Shown in pieces: positions 53,138-64,000 of a DNA stretch of 64,000 bases. The stretch is from contig JAEUJZ010000088.1 of the NCBI GenBank assembly GCA_016794505.1, forward strand, positions 1 through 64,000, in the 5' to 3' direction. The notes beneath the pieces are model-generated. The model made no database searches. It saw only the letters and a program-made list of their open reading frames with translations, and was not told where the DNA came from. Position 1 is the stretch's first letter; the number at the start of each line of letters is the position of its first letter. The translations under genes and the position numbers were made by a program. The stretch is from Myxococcales bacterium. Its GTDB lineage: Bacteria > Myxococcota_A > Polyangia > Palsa-1104 > JAEUJZ01.

Positions 53138-53824
53138 CTATTCCTTGGCCTTCGTGGGCACGCCGGGCTTGCCCTCGGGCTTGGCTGCTTCCTTGGTTGA
53201 TTCCAGCGTGTCTTTCGCGCGGGTGTCGCGATTGAACGCGTTCATCGCCGACGTTGCACCGCGTTCCAAGATCAGCTCCACCGCATCGCAAGCACGAGCC
53301 AAGGCGACGGAAAGCTCCTCGCGCTCGGCCCGGCTGAAGCTGCCGAGGACATGACCGGTCACTCGCTCACGCGAGTCTCCGTGCCCAGGCCCAGCGGGCC
53401 GCCCAACGCCAAAGCGCAGGCGCAGGTAATCGGGACCAATGGCTTGCGAGATCGAGCGCAGGCCATTGTGCCCCCCATGACCACCGCCGATCTTCACCTG
53501 CAGTCGCAGAAACGGCAGGTCGATCTCGTCATGGATCACCAGGACCTGAGCAAGCGGGATGCGAAAGAACGCCATCGCCCGCTGCACCGGCCCCCCCGAC
53601 ACATTCATGAACTCCTGCGGCTTCTGCAGATGGACCCGCTGGCCGCGAACATCCAACGACAAGAGCTCACTGCCGAACTTGCTGCGGAACGCGCCGGGGC
53701 TGCTGCCCAGACGCGATGCAAGCTCGTCGACGACCATGAAGCCTACGTTGTGTCGATTGTCCGCGTAGTCTCGGCCTGGATTGCCCAGGCCGATCACCAG
53801 CCAACCAGCGTCGGTTGCTGCCAT
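53138..53824 (-). CDS. pth: Peptidyl-tRNA hydrolase
   Basis: 228 residues from ATG 53824 (MAATDAGWLVIGLGNPGRDY); an in-frame start ten codons upstream is less likely. Catalytic His in NRHNVGFMVVDELA, substrate-binding Asn and QKPQEFMNVSGGPV, IHDEIDLP with the catalytic Asp, and GGGHGGHNGLRSI. The C-terminal ~35 residues form a Lys/Glu/Ala extension (LESTKEAAKPEGKPGVPTKA). It recycles peptidyl-tRNA dropped from ribosomes. It sits between L25 (96-base gap) and S6 in the same transcript. Confidence 0.96.
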   Translation of the reverse strand: MAATDAGWLVIGLGNPGRDYADNRHNVGFMVVDELASRLGSSPGAFRSKFGSELLSLDVRGQRVHLQKPQEFMNVSGGPVQRAMAFFRIPLAQVLVIHDEIDLPFLRLQVKIGGGHGGHNGLRSISQAIGPDYLRLRFGVGRPAGPGHGDSRERVTGHVLGSFSRAEREELSVALARACDAVELILERGATSAMNAFNRDTRAKDTLESTKEAAKPEGKPGVPTKAKE

Positions 53825-53920
53825 TGCACATCCGTACGAGGGCACGTCCGCCACGGCCTATGCTGGTAGGCAGTCCGCAGCGCGACCCTGCGCAAGCGCG
53901 ATCGAAGAATCCGCTTCGGC

Positions 53921-54649
53921 TTACTTCTTGCCGGCTGCTGGCTTGGCGGCCGGCTTGGCGGCCGCCGCCTTGTCGCCACCGCCCTTGGCTGCTGGAGCCG
54001 GCGTCTTGGCCGAGGCTGCTGCCGCCTTGTCGCCCGGCACTGCCGCCGCTGCGGCCTCGCCTTCGCCCGCCGCCGCCTTTTCCTTTTCTTCCTTGATCGT
54101 CGTCACCACGCACAGCGTGACGGTGCCGGGCAGCGCTGCTTTGACGCCTTCTGGCATCTTCAGGTCGGCCACGTGAATCGACTGGCCGATGTTCAGCGCC
54201 GTCACGTCGATGTCGATGTGCGTCGGGATCTTGTCCGGCAGGCTTAGAAGATCCAGCGTGCGGTAGACTTGGTGCATCTGTCCGCCCTGCTTGACACCCT
54301 CGGCCTTGCCGACCAAGTTCAGCGGCACCGTCGCCTTGACCGGCTTGTCTAGCTCGACGCGCAGGAAGTCGACGTGGACCACGTCGCCACGCAGCGGGTG
54401 ACGCTGCGCATCCTTGACCAGCACGGTCAGCACGTCCTTGGTCCCCTCGACATTGAGCCGCAGGAGCGTGTTGCGGCCCTTCTTGGGGTCCAACGACTTC
54501 TGCAGATCAGACGGCACAAGCTGCAAGTTCAGCGGATCTTTACCGCCGCCGTAGCAGATGGCCGGAATCGCTCCGCCGCGCCGCGTCTTGACCGCGTGGC
54601 TAGAGCCGATAGTGGAACGAAGCTTCACATTGAGCGTACCGACTTCCAT
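53921..54649 (-). CDS. rplY: 50S ribosomal protein L25/CTC family
   Basis: 242 residues from ATG 54649 with AGAGG upstream. N-terminal L25 domain binding 5S rRNA (RSTIGSSHAVKTRRGGAIPA, ICYGGGKDPLNL, TVLVKDAQRHPLRGDVVHVD) followed by the CTC C-terminal beta domain (IPTHIDIDVTALNIGQSIHV, LPGTVTLCVVTTIKEEKEK). The last ~60 residues are a low-complexity Ala/Lys/Pro/Gly tail with repeated AAAKPAAKP. First gene of the operon; divergent from the pentahaem gene across 151 bases, which must carry the promoters. Confidence 0.95.
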   Translation of the reverse strand: MEVGTLNVKLRSTIGSSHAVKTRRGGAIPAICYGGGKDPLNLQLVPSDLQKSLDPKKGRNTLLRLNVEGTKDVLTVLVKDAQRHPLRGDVVHVDFLRVELDKPVKATVPLNLVGKAEGVKQGGQMHQVYRTLDLLSLPDKIPTHIDIDVTALNIGQSIHVADLKMPEGVKAALPGTVTLCVVTTIKEEKEKAAAGEGEAAAAAVPGDKAAAASAKTPAPAAKGGGDKAAAAKPAAKPAAGKK

Positions 54650-54800
54650 GATTGCGCCTCTTTGAGAGCCACGAAGTCCGCCACACTTCCCCTTCTGTGT
54701 CAAGGCGTCTTTCGCGTTTCGCGCGAGCCAGCCATTGCTCCCCGGCCGTGACGCGGCGCAGGTTCTTGACTATGCCAGCAGCCTGCGCTTCGCTTCTTCT

Positions 54801-56168
54801 ATGAGTCCCTCGACGCTGCGTGTGTTGCCAAGAGCCCTTCGCGCGATCGCGTGGGTCTTCCCGGTCGTGCTGTTTGCCTGCGGCGAACCCGAGCCACTGT
54901 CGCCGCAAGCTCTGATGGATCCCGCGATCTGTCGGAACTGCCATCCGCAGCACTATCGCGAGTGGGCCGGCAGCATGCATGCCTATGCCGCCGAGGACCC
55001 AGTGTTTCGTGCCATGAATGCCCGTGGCCAGCGCGAGACCAAGGGCGCTCTCGGCTCCTTTTGCGTGCAGTGCCATGCCCCGATGGCTGTCCGCACAGGA
55101 GCCACCACCGACGGCCTGAACCTGGGCAGCCTGCCTCCCGCGCTGCTCGGCGTGACGTGTTACTTCTGCCATCAGGTCACCGAGGTCACCGGCACACACA
55201 ACAACCCCCTCGTCCTCGCAAACGACTCGACGCTGCGTGGCGCCATCGACCAGCCGCTGTCAGCGCGTACGCACCGCTCGGCGGCGTCCCCGCTTCACGA
55301 CCGGCAGCAGCCGGACTCATCGAAGCTGTGCGGAAGCTGCCACGATGTCGTCACGCCATCCCCTCACTCCGTCGATCTGGAGCGCACGTACAAAGAGTGG
55401 CAGGGCAGCGTCTTTGCCACGGGCGACGGACGGCAGAAGCTGACCTGTGGCCAGTGCCATATGCCTGGACGCAGCGAAAAAGCCGCATTCGTCGAGAATG
55501 CCCCCATGCGCACCGTCCACGATCACAGCATGCCTGGCGTCGATCTAGCGCTGTCGCCGTTTCCCGATATCGCGGCGCAGCGCAGCGCTATCCAGCGCGA
55601 CTTAGACTCGACGGTGGCCGCCAAGCTCTGCGTGACGCCCGACGGCGCTTCGCTCAAGGTCGACGTCTCGCTGGACAACGCCGGGGCTGGGCACAGCTTC
55701 CCAAGCGGAGCAGCCCACGATCGCCGCGCCTGGGTCGAGCTTTCGGCCTACAACGCCGGCTCGCTGGTCTATCAAAGCGGCGGCGTCAAGGAAGGCCAAG
55801 CCGTCGTCGATCTTCCCGACCCCAGCCTGTGGCTGTTGCGCGACCGCGTCTTTAAGGCCGGCGGTGGCAAAGCGCACATGTTCTGGGACATCGCCCGTCA
55901 CGAAAGCGAGCTTCTGCCGGCCTCCGTCACCGGCAATCCTGCCGATCCGCGCTATTTTCACGCGGTCACTCGCAGCTATCTCCTGCCCACGCGCGACGTC
56001 GACCGCATCCGCATTCGCCTGCAGCTTCGCCCCATCGATCACGACGTGCTGAAGGACCTTGTTCAGAGCGGCGATCTCGACGACAGCATCCGCGGTTTGG
56101 TGCCAACCTTCTCGCTGGCTGGCGCGCAGCTCGAATGGAAAAAAGACGGCCCCTCCTGCGTGCCCTAG
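54801..56168 (+). CDS. Pentahaem c-type cytochrome lipoprotein
   Basis: 455 residues from ATG 54801. Lipobox with Cys27 (VVLFACGEP). Five CXXCH motifs: CRNCH 44-48, CVQCH 88-92, CYFCH 120-124, CGSCH 177-181 and CGQCH 216-220; motif spacing and sequence (PAICRNCHPQHYREWAGSMH..) resemble the cytochrome c554 family. The C-terminal ~230 residues lack haem sites and look like an Ig-like domain (LCVTPDGASLKVDVSLDNAG, AGHSFPSGAAHDRRAWVEL). It should shuttle electrons in the periplasm or at the outer membrane; the donor and acceptor are unknown. No NrfA/Hao-type catalytic gene is adjacent. Confidence 0.87.
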   Translation: MSPSTLRVLPRALRAIAWVFPVVLFACGEPEPLSPQALMDPAICRNCHPQHYREWAGSMHAYAAEDPVFRAMNARGQRETKGALGSFCVQCHAPMAVRTGATTDGLNLGSLPPALLGVTCYFCHQVTEVTGTHNNPLVLANDSTLRGAIDQPLSARTHRSAASPLHDRQQPDSSKLCGSCHDVVTPSPHSVDLERTYKEWQGSVFATGDGRQKLTCGQCHMPGRSEKAAFVENAPMRTVHDHSMPGVDLALSPFPDIAAQRSAIQRDLDSTVAAKLCVTPDGASLKVDVSLDNAGAGHSFPSGAAHDRRAWVELSAYNAGSLVYQSGGVKEGQAVVDLPDPSLWLLRDRVFKAGGGKAHMFWDIARHESELLPASVTGNPADPRYFHAVTRSYLLPTRDVDRIRIRLQLRPIDHDVLKDLVQSGDLDDSIRGLVPTFSLAGAQLEWKKDGPSCVP

Positions 56169-56373
56169 CGGATCCACGGTCTTCTGCTGCCCCGCAACAC
56201 CTGCCGGCATTCGCGCAGAGCCGCAGATTCTGCCGGCATTCACCGCCACGCATCGCCGCAGTGCTGGCACATCGCGTGCTGAACTCTCAACCACAGCCCG
56301 CCAATCCCGGCGGCCTCGAAACAAACCGGCAACCCGGCACCGCGACGAAGCGCCGGACAAGGACCAGGCCAGC
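56169..56373. other. Intergenic region
   Basis: 205 bases between the pentahaem gene and ppdK. A 13-base direct repeat (ctgccggcattcr) occurs at about 56205 and 56229. No gene or clear promoter seen. Confidence 0.3.
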
Positions 56374-59145
<2,772 letters not shown>

Positions 59146-59239
59146 AGTGCCTGGGCGGCGATGCGACGATGCCAAGGACGTTTCCAATCGGGCCATTCCC
59201 CGGATGGATCTCCCTCGATGGTCGCCCCAAGGAGGCATC

Positions 59240-59416
59240 ATGCGATTCCGGCTGCTTCTCGCCGCCCTGCTCTTTTCCAGCCCTCTTTTCACTTTCAGCA
59301 CCCAGGACGCTCTGGCCAAAGACAAGCAAACCTGCCAGCGCGGCTGCAACAAGCGCTGCAGCGGCGCGCAGAACAAGTCCAAGTGCGTCGCCCAGTGCCG
59401 CCGCGCCTGCGGCTAG
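59240..59416 (+). CDS. Small secreted Cys-rich peptide
   Basis: 58 residues from ATG 59240 with a strong RBS GGAGG five bases upstream. Signal peptide (MRFRLLLAALLFSSPLFTFS, cleavage near ALA-K at 26). The mature ~32 residues are basic with six cysteines in CQRGCNKRC and CVAQCRRAC, a C-x3-C-x3-C pattern on both halves suggesting a disulfide-bonded helical hairpin. Family not recognised. It follows ppdK by 94 bases. It could be an antimicrobial or signalling peptide, but only export and disulfide bonding can be inferred. Confidence 0.7.
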   Translation: MRFRLLLAALLFSSPLFTFSTQDALAKDKQTCQRGCNKRCSGAQNKSKCVAQCRRACG

Positions 59417-59534
59417 CTCACGGCCGGCCTGCCCCACTGCGCAAGACCCTGCCACGCGATCCCGGCCTGCATCAATCGCCTGTTCTCGACGAGAACGCCC
59501 GGTCCAAGCGGCCTTCCCCACATGTAGGCGAGTA

Positions 59535-62500
59535 CTAAAGCTGTTTTTCGGCGCGCTCTAGGATCTGCTTGGCTTTGGCCGAGCCAGGGTCTTGTTTCAA
59601 GAGCTTGCGCGCTGTATCGGCCGAGTCCTTGTAGCGCTTGGCCTTGAACTGCGCATCGGCCAGCATCTCAAGCAGCGACGTCTTGCGCGGCAGCAGACGC
59701 GCGGCTTTTTGTAGGGGGCGCACCGCCTGCTCGTATTCCCCCTGCTCGTACCGCGCAGAGCCCAAGCCCGCCAAGGCATCGGCATTGGCACCGTCTAGCT
59801 CGACGGCACGGGCAAAGATACCGGCGGCGGCATCGGTGTCCCCGTCATCCAGGCGGCGCTTGCCCAGCTTGATCAGCGCAGCAAGCTCGTCGGCCTTGCC
59901 CTTGCCTGCTGCTGCGGCTGGCTTGCTGGCAGGCTCTGCGGAATCGGCCGTCGCCTTGCTCGCCGGCTTGCTCGCCATCGCCAGCTTGGTCCCCGGAGCC
60001 TCCGCCTTGTCTTTGCCCGCGGGCGCCGGCTTTTCAGCGGCTTTTTCAGCGGGCTTCTCGGCTGCCTTCGACGGAGCGGCACTCTCGGCCTTGCCCTTGG
60101 GCGCTTCGGCCGTTGCTGAACCTGACTTTTCGGGGCTTGCCGTCGGTGCCAAGGCGGCCTTGCCTGCGGTCTTCTCTGCTGCAGAGGCCTCAGGCTGGCC
60201 GGAGGGGGCTGGGCTTCCCGTCGCTGGCGGATTGGCGCTGGCGGCGGGCGCAGCACTGCCTGCGGGCGACAGAGACTCGACGACAACTGGGGTCGGCGCA
60301 GACCCACCACTTGCGCTCGTCGGGACACTGGCCGCGGGTCCAGGGCTGGGCTGACCGGTCCCTGTGCCCGTCGGTGCTCCGCTGCCCCCCAGCGTCGGAG
60401 TCGCAACGCTCGATGGTGCCCCAGGGGTCCCGCTGCGTGCGTCGCCGGCCGGCTTGCTGCTGCCTGACAACCAGACGATGCCGCCGATCAGCGCCAAGCC
60501 CGCGGCGCCGATGTACAGCCAAAGCGGCGGCTTCTTGCGCGTAACGGTATAGCTGTCATCGTCGGCAAAGCCGTCCGCCTGGGCAGGCTTGGCGAACCAC
60601 GCGGTCTCGGCGTTCGCGACATGCTCAGGCGGCTCGGACTCGGGCGTCTTCGTCGAGTCGTGCTCGGCCTCGATCGCTGGTTCCAGCCTGGGCAGTGGAG
60701 CCGTCGTCGGCAGAGGTGCAGCCAGCTTGCCATGACGAAGCGTGTCGTCTTCCGAAGGAGCAGGGGACTCGGCCGCGGTCGGCTCTGCTTCGGTCTTGAT
60801 GTGCGGCAGCGTGGCATCGGACTCGGGGATGTCGTCGTCGGCAGACGGCGACGCCGTCGCGGCCGGAGCCACCGTCGCTGTCATGCGCTCGGCAAGGGAC
60901 GTCTCGCCCGCCACCGATGGCACGGTCTCTGCAGACTGCGCAGCCAGCGCGGCAGGAGCCGCAGCCTGAGCCGGCGGCGGAACAAACCCCAAGCGCTGCG
61001 TCGCAGCCGGGCGAGCCTCGGAAACCACGATAGGGGACGACGGCGCAGCGACGGGGCCAGGCTGCGGTCGCTCCGGGGCAGACGAGGCTGGCTTTTCGAG
61101 CGTATCCGTGCGGGAAGCCGCGACCGCAGCTACCTTGGCTGGTGCCGAAGAGACCGACGTAGCAGCCGCCACCGGAGCAGCCGACTGGCTGGCTGCAGCC
61201 GGGGCGACCTTAGCGACTGGCTTGGCAGCGGCGGAGCCGATCTTGGCTGCCGGCGCCTCGGCTCCTGGCTTTTCCAGCGGCTTGGCTGCTGCCTTCTGAA
61301 CAGCAGGCGTCGGAGCCGACAGCGACAGAATGGTGTCGTTTTCACCGGGATCGCCGCCGACATCTTCCCCCGTGTCGAGGTCCGCGCGTGCCCCCGACGA
61401 AGCCAAGAGCTTGCCCGCAGCCTCGGCGGCATCGGCCGATTCCTGCACAGCGCGGTGCGCTTCGGGGTTGGTCCCTTCGTCGAACAGGCTCTGCGCCGTC
61501 TCAAGCCAGCCGGCTGCTTCTTGCTCGATGCGGGCGGCGGTGGTACGCGGCGTGGGATCGGCGCGCGACGGCACGCTCGGCTTGATGACGACGGCCTTGG
61601 CCGGCGCAGCCACCTTGGCCATCGCGGCATCCAAAGCCACCGCCGACGCGGGCTTGCTGGCCACAGGTGCCATCGCGGGCTTCATCACTGGGCTGGGCGC
61701 TTGCGCCGCAGCTTTTGCGACGGGCTTCTGGCTGGACGAGACCGCCGCAGCCGGTGGGACGCGCTCGGCGAGCAGGCGAAGCTCGTCTCCCGACGACGCG
61801 GAAGCAGCGGCGGGCGCTGCCGGGCTTGCGCCCGTGCCCTGGCCCGGACTTGCAGCCGGCACCGTCGAGACACCAAAGGTGGCGGGTCGCACAGGCTTGA
61901 CCGCGGGATACGACATCGTCGATCGCCCCGCCGAAGCGGCCCCGGCGGGCGGCGCTACCGTCGGCATGGCAAGTGTCGACTGCGGCGCTTTGGCCGCGGA
62001 GGCAAGAGGCGTAGCTGCCGCCGGCACAGCAACGCGTCCCGCACCGGGCAGCGCCGGAACGCCCAGCAGCACCTGCTTGCGCTCTAGCGCGTCGAGAAGC
62101 TGCGTCACCGTCTGGAAGCGATCGGCGGCCGACTTGTGCAGGGCCATGCGGATCACCGATTCCAGCCAGGCCGGACAGTCGCTGCGTCGATCGCGCACGC
62201 GCGGCACGGGCGCATCGAGCACCTTGCCAAGAATCTCGAACGGACCGCTTCCCACATACGGTGGCTGGCCGGTCAAAAGTTCAAACCCGATGGCGCCCAG
62301 CGAATAGATGTCCGCGCGACGATCGACGGCCTCACCGCGGGCTTGCTCGGGCGCCATGTAGCGCGGGTCGCCATAGGTCATGCCCATGGCCGTACGCTGC
62401 GCATCGACGTCGGGCTGAACAAGCTTGGCCAAGCCAAAGTCGAGGAGCTTAACGAAGTCGCTGCGGCTGCGGCGCTTGGTCAAAAAGATGCTGCGCGGGC

Positions 62501-63014
62501 GCAGATCGCGGTGGACATAGCCCAGCGTATGCGCGTCGACCAAGCCGTCGGCGATCTGAGCCAAGATGTCGACGACCCGCTCGACGGAAAACTGACCCTG
62601 CGGCGCCTTGGCGATGGCCTGGGCCAGCGTCTCGCCTTCCAGGAATTCCATGGCAAAAAACAAGCGGCTGTCGTCGGATCGCCCAAAGTCGAAGACCTGC
62701 GGGATGTGCTCGTTGTCGATCTCGCAGACGGTGATCGCCTCGCGGCGGAAGCGCTCGACGGCGTCGTCGCTGGTCGCCAAGTGCTTGTGCAAGAGCTTGA
62801 GCGCAATGCGCCGCCTCAGCGTGACATGCTCGGCGCGATACAAGACGCCGGCCCCGCCCGCCCCGATGCACTCCAGCAGGTGATAGCGCTCGGCGATGGT
62901 CTTGCCGACCAGCGGATCGCGCTCCTGGGCGTGCAGCGCGCGACCGCAACGCTCACAGAACAAGGCCGCCGTTGCATTGCCATGGCCACACTCTCGACAC
63001 TTCTGTTCCGCCAT
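59535..63014 (-). CDS. Hanks-type Ser/Thr kinase-like receptor with zinc ribbon, Ala/Pro linker, one TM helix and TPR domain
   Basis: 1159 residues from ATG 63014. Zinc-ribbon cysteines C6, C9, C20, C23. The kinase domain (~44-320) has the Gly loop GAGGAGV (51-57), Lys73 (ALK), Glu92, HRD 168-170, DFG 192-194 and MAPEQ. The catalytic loop reads HRDLRPRS instead of HRDLKPxN: the Mg-binding Asn is Ser175 and the Lys is Arg172. A ~500-residue Ala/Pro/Lys-rich linker follows, then one TM helix (PPLWLYIGAAGLALIGGIVW), a second low-complexity stretch and a C-terminal TPR domain (LGKRRLDDGDTDAAAGIFAR, NADALAGLGSARYEQGEYEQ). Domain layout is typical of myxobacterial kinases. Activity is uncertain given the altered loop. 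Confidence 0.85.
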   Translation of the reverse strand: MAEQKCRECGHGNATAALFCERCGRALHAQERDPLVGKTIAERYHLLECIGAGGAGVLYRAEHVTLRRRIALKLLHKHLATSDDAVERFRREAITVCEIDNEHIPQVFDFGRSDDSRLFFAMEFLEGETLAQAIAKAPQGQFSVERVVDILAQIADGLVDAHTLGYVHRDLRPRSIFLTKRRSRSDFVKLLDFGLAKLVQPDVDAQRTAMGMTYGDPRYMAPEQARGEAVDRRADIYSLGAIGFELLTGQPPYVGSGPFEILGKVLDAPVPRVRDRRSDCPAWLESVIRMALHKSAADRFQTVTQLLDALERKQVLLGVPALPGAGRVAVPAAATPLASAAKAPQSTLAMPTVAPPAGAASAGRSTMSYPAVKPVRPATFGVSTVPAASPGQGTGASPAAPAAASASSGDELRLLAERVPPAAAVSSSQKPVAKAAAQAPSPVMKPAMAPVASKPASAVALDAAMAKVAAPAKAVVIKPSVPSRADPTPRTTAARIEQEAAGWLETAQSLFDEGTNPEAHRAVQESADAAEAAGKLLASSGARADLDTGEDVGGDPGENDTILSLSAPTPAVQKAAAKPLEKPGAEAPAAKIGSAAAKPVAKVAPAAASQSAAPVAAATSVSSAPAKVAAVAASRTDTLEKPASSAPERPQPGPVAAPSSPIVVSEARPAATQRLGFVPPPAQAAAPAALAAQSAETVPSVAGETSLAERMTATVAPAATASPSADDDIPESDATLPHIKTEAEPTAAESPAPSEDDTLRHGKLAAPLPTTAPLPRLEPAIEAEHDSTKTPESEPPEHVANAETAWFAKPAQADGFADDDSYTVTRKKPPLWLYIGAAGLALIGGIVWLSGSSKPAGDARSGTPGAPSSVATPTLGGSGAPTGTGTGQPSPGPAASVPTSASGGSAPTPVVVESLSPAGSAAPAASANPPATGSPAPSGQPEASAAEKTAGKAALAPTASPEKSGSATAEAPKGKAESAAPSKAAEKPAEKAAEKPAPAGKDKAEAPGTKLAMASKPASKATADSAEPASKPAAAAGKGKADELAALIKLGKRRLDDGDTDAAAGIFARAVELDGANADALAGLGSARYEQGEYEQAVRPLQKAARLLPRKTSLLEMLADAQFKAKRYKDSADTARKLLKQDPGSAKAKQILERAEKQL

Positions 63015-63090
63015 TCGATTCTCTTTTTGCAGTAGCAAGTCACGGCCCCTCAAGGACACAGGTGGGCGCTGGGAGTTCGCGGACGGGCTG

Positions 63091-63654
63091 CTACGTTCCG
63101 CAGGCGCGCACTGTACCCTGAATCCCGGTGATGGTGATGCTGGAAGGTCGGCAGGTCACCGGAAGGCCGCAGTCTGTGTCGGTCTCGCAGGCGAAGAAGC
63201 AATAGCGACGGTTCGCACCCTGCAGGCAGCGATAAGTCTGGCAGTCGCTGTCGCGGGTACACGTCCCTCCGGGTGGCACCGCGGCCGGAGCAGGCTGGCT
63301 GGGGACGCAGAAGGTGCCAAGCTGCCTAGCCCCGGCGTCGGCAACCAGCGGCACGCAGCTTTGGCCAGCGGGGCAGTCCGCCTGCTTTTGGCAGGAAGGC
63401 TGGCTGCTTGCAGGCTGGCACAGACCCTCTTGGCACTGCGTCGCAAGGGGGCACGGCTCTTCGATCGAGACGATGCGATCGCTGGCATCGCGGCCACAGA
63501 CGACAGCGATCGGGCGATCGCGGGCTGGTCCGCACAGGCGATCCCCTGGCTGGCACATGCCACCCTCGGGAAACTGCGGATTTTCTGAGGTGCAGGAAAA
63601 AAGCCCTAGCAGCGAGAACAAAAGCAGCCGGTTGGCCAGTGCGCTTGCGGACAT
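63091..63654 (-). CDS. Cys-rich lipoprotein with DSDC-type repeats
   Basis: 187 residues from ATG 63654, AGGAGG about six bases upstream. Lipobox GLFSC with Cys21. The mature protein has about 18 cysteines in repeats such as CQKQADCPAGQSC, CTRDSDCQTYRC and CETDTDCGLPVTC, the same C-x-x-x-S/T-D-C theme as the repeat protein at 7.4-7.7 kb. Probably an outer-membrane-anchored disulfide-rich protein; function unknown. It is read just upstream of the kinase gene on the same strand (76-base gap), so the two may be co-transcribed. Confidence 0.8.
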   Translation of the reverse strand: MSASALANRLLLFSLLGLFSCTSENPQFPEGGMCQPGDRLCGPARDRPIAVVCGRDASDRIVSIEEPCPLATQCQEGLCQPASSQPSCQKQADCPAGQSCVPLVADAGARQLGTFCVPSQPAPAAVPPGGTCTRDSDCQTYRCLQGANRRYCFFACETDTDCGLPVTCRPSSITITGIQGTVRACGT

Positions 63655-63768
63655 CGAAAGACCTCCTGTCACGATCCGCCCCGAGCGGAGAGCTCATCTT
63701 GTGAGCGGGTTTTAACGACACAGGCGGAGCGAGCGCAAGGCCATCACGGGACCCCATCCCGTCTGCGA

Positions 63769-64000
63769 CTAGAACCGCAGGCTCACCGCCAGCCCTTGTC
63801 CTTGTGTACCAAGCATCAGGCGGTGCGGCACGTACACGAGTCGACCGTCCTTCATGCGCTGGTGTTCTTTTCGATCGAGGTAGAAGAGCACACCAAAGGC
63901 CCCAGCGCTGAGCAGACCACCGCCGAGAAGCAGGCCCAGACCGCCGGCCAAGTTGCCGGTATAAATCGTCGGGCAGGCCGCGACCGGCACGTCTGGTCCG
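63769..64000 (-). CDS. C-terminal part of a hypothetical membrane protein, truncated by the window end
   Basis: The frame is open to base 64000 (the codons before the GTG at 63990 read GPD), so the true start lies outside. At least 77 residues are visible: a hydrophobic helix (GNLAGGLGLLLGGGLLSAGA..VLFYL), a charged segment DRKEHQRMKDGR and an ending LGTQGQGLAVSLRF with terminal Phe. The terminal strand suggests a possible barrel or periplasmic protein. It may precede the Cys-rich lipoprotein in one operon. No family assigned. Confidence 0.6.
   Translation of the reverse strand, partial: GPDVPVAACPTIYTGNLAGGLGLLLGGGLLSAGAFGVLFYLDRKEHQRMKDGRLVYVPHRLMLGTQGQGLAVSLRF

Noticed and set aside
60621..62087. 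488-codon open frame on the plus strand
   Set aside because: Arg/Gly-rich translation with no domain, antisense to the Ala/Pro linker of the kinase gene.

Overview
The window is high-G+C DNA (roughly two thirds G+C by eye), densely packed with genes on both strands. It looks like a predatory or social delta-lineage bacterium, most likely Myxococcota. The grounds are a Hanks-type kinase with a zinc ribbon, a long Ala/Pro linker and TPRs, an AgmX/PglI-like C-terminal domain, many lipoproteins and Cys-rich secreted proteins, a CotH-like protein, multihaem lipoproteins and a RoxA-like di-haem cytochrome. The taxonomic call is an inference. I saw no insertion sequence, prophage, CRISPR array or integron. 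One tRNA is present, tRNA-Arg(CCG).

Layout. 1-9.7 kb: 3' part of a CotH-like surface protein, an AgmX/PglI-C-like secreted protein, a CobW/COG0523 GTPase, a saccharopine-dehydrogenase-like protein, a GST, a three-repeat Cys-rich secreted protein, a metallophosphoesterase and small unknowns. 9.8-18.3 kb: a sulfatase-fold lipoprotein with Thr at the nucleophile position, a GH13 lipoprotein, a DUF1304 membrane protein, an ECF sigma/anti-sigma pair, a GNAT acetyltransferase and a small membrane protein. 18.4-20.7 kb: the tRNA and a large putative outer-membrane barrel.

20.9-34.7 kb is the most interesting part: ten consecutive minus-strand genes. In transcription order they are egtD, egtB, an ABC ATPase, a permease/substrate-binding fusion (the two together resemble the EgtV/EgtU ergothioneine importer), a cobalamin-type radical SAM enzyme, an AraC-family regulator, then a RoxA-like di-haem cytochrome, a CHRD-domain protein, a cytochrome P450 and a GT87-like membrane glycosyltransferase. 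The first half looks like ergothioneine synthesis and uptake with an unexplained radical SAM enzyme; the second half looks like an exported oxidative pathway. Whether the halves act together is open.

34.9-41.3 kb: a decayed response regulator, a small haem-motif lipoprotein, a DPP-IV-like S9 peptidase divergent from a peptidoglycan amidase, and a Pro/Ser-rich unknown. 41.6-45.0 kb: succinate dehydrogenase (anchor, flavoprotein, iron-sulfur), in the order of the mycobacterial Sdh1 type. 45.1-51.5 kb: a PQQ-like propeller lipoprotein, an overlapping trio (CaCA exchanger, unknown, thiD) and an OprO/P-like porin. 51.7-54.6 kb: the housekeeping operon L25-pth-S6-S18-L9, with unusual charged tails on S6, S18 and L25. 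54.8-64 kb: a pentahaem lipoprotein, pyruvate phosphate dikinase, a small Cys-rich secreted peptide, the large kinase with an altered catalytic loop, a Cys-rich lipoprotein and the end of an unknown protein leaving the window.
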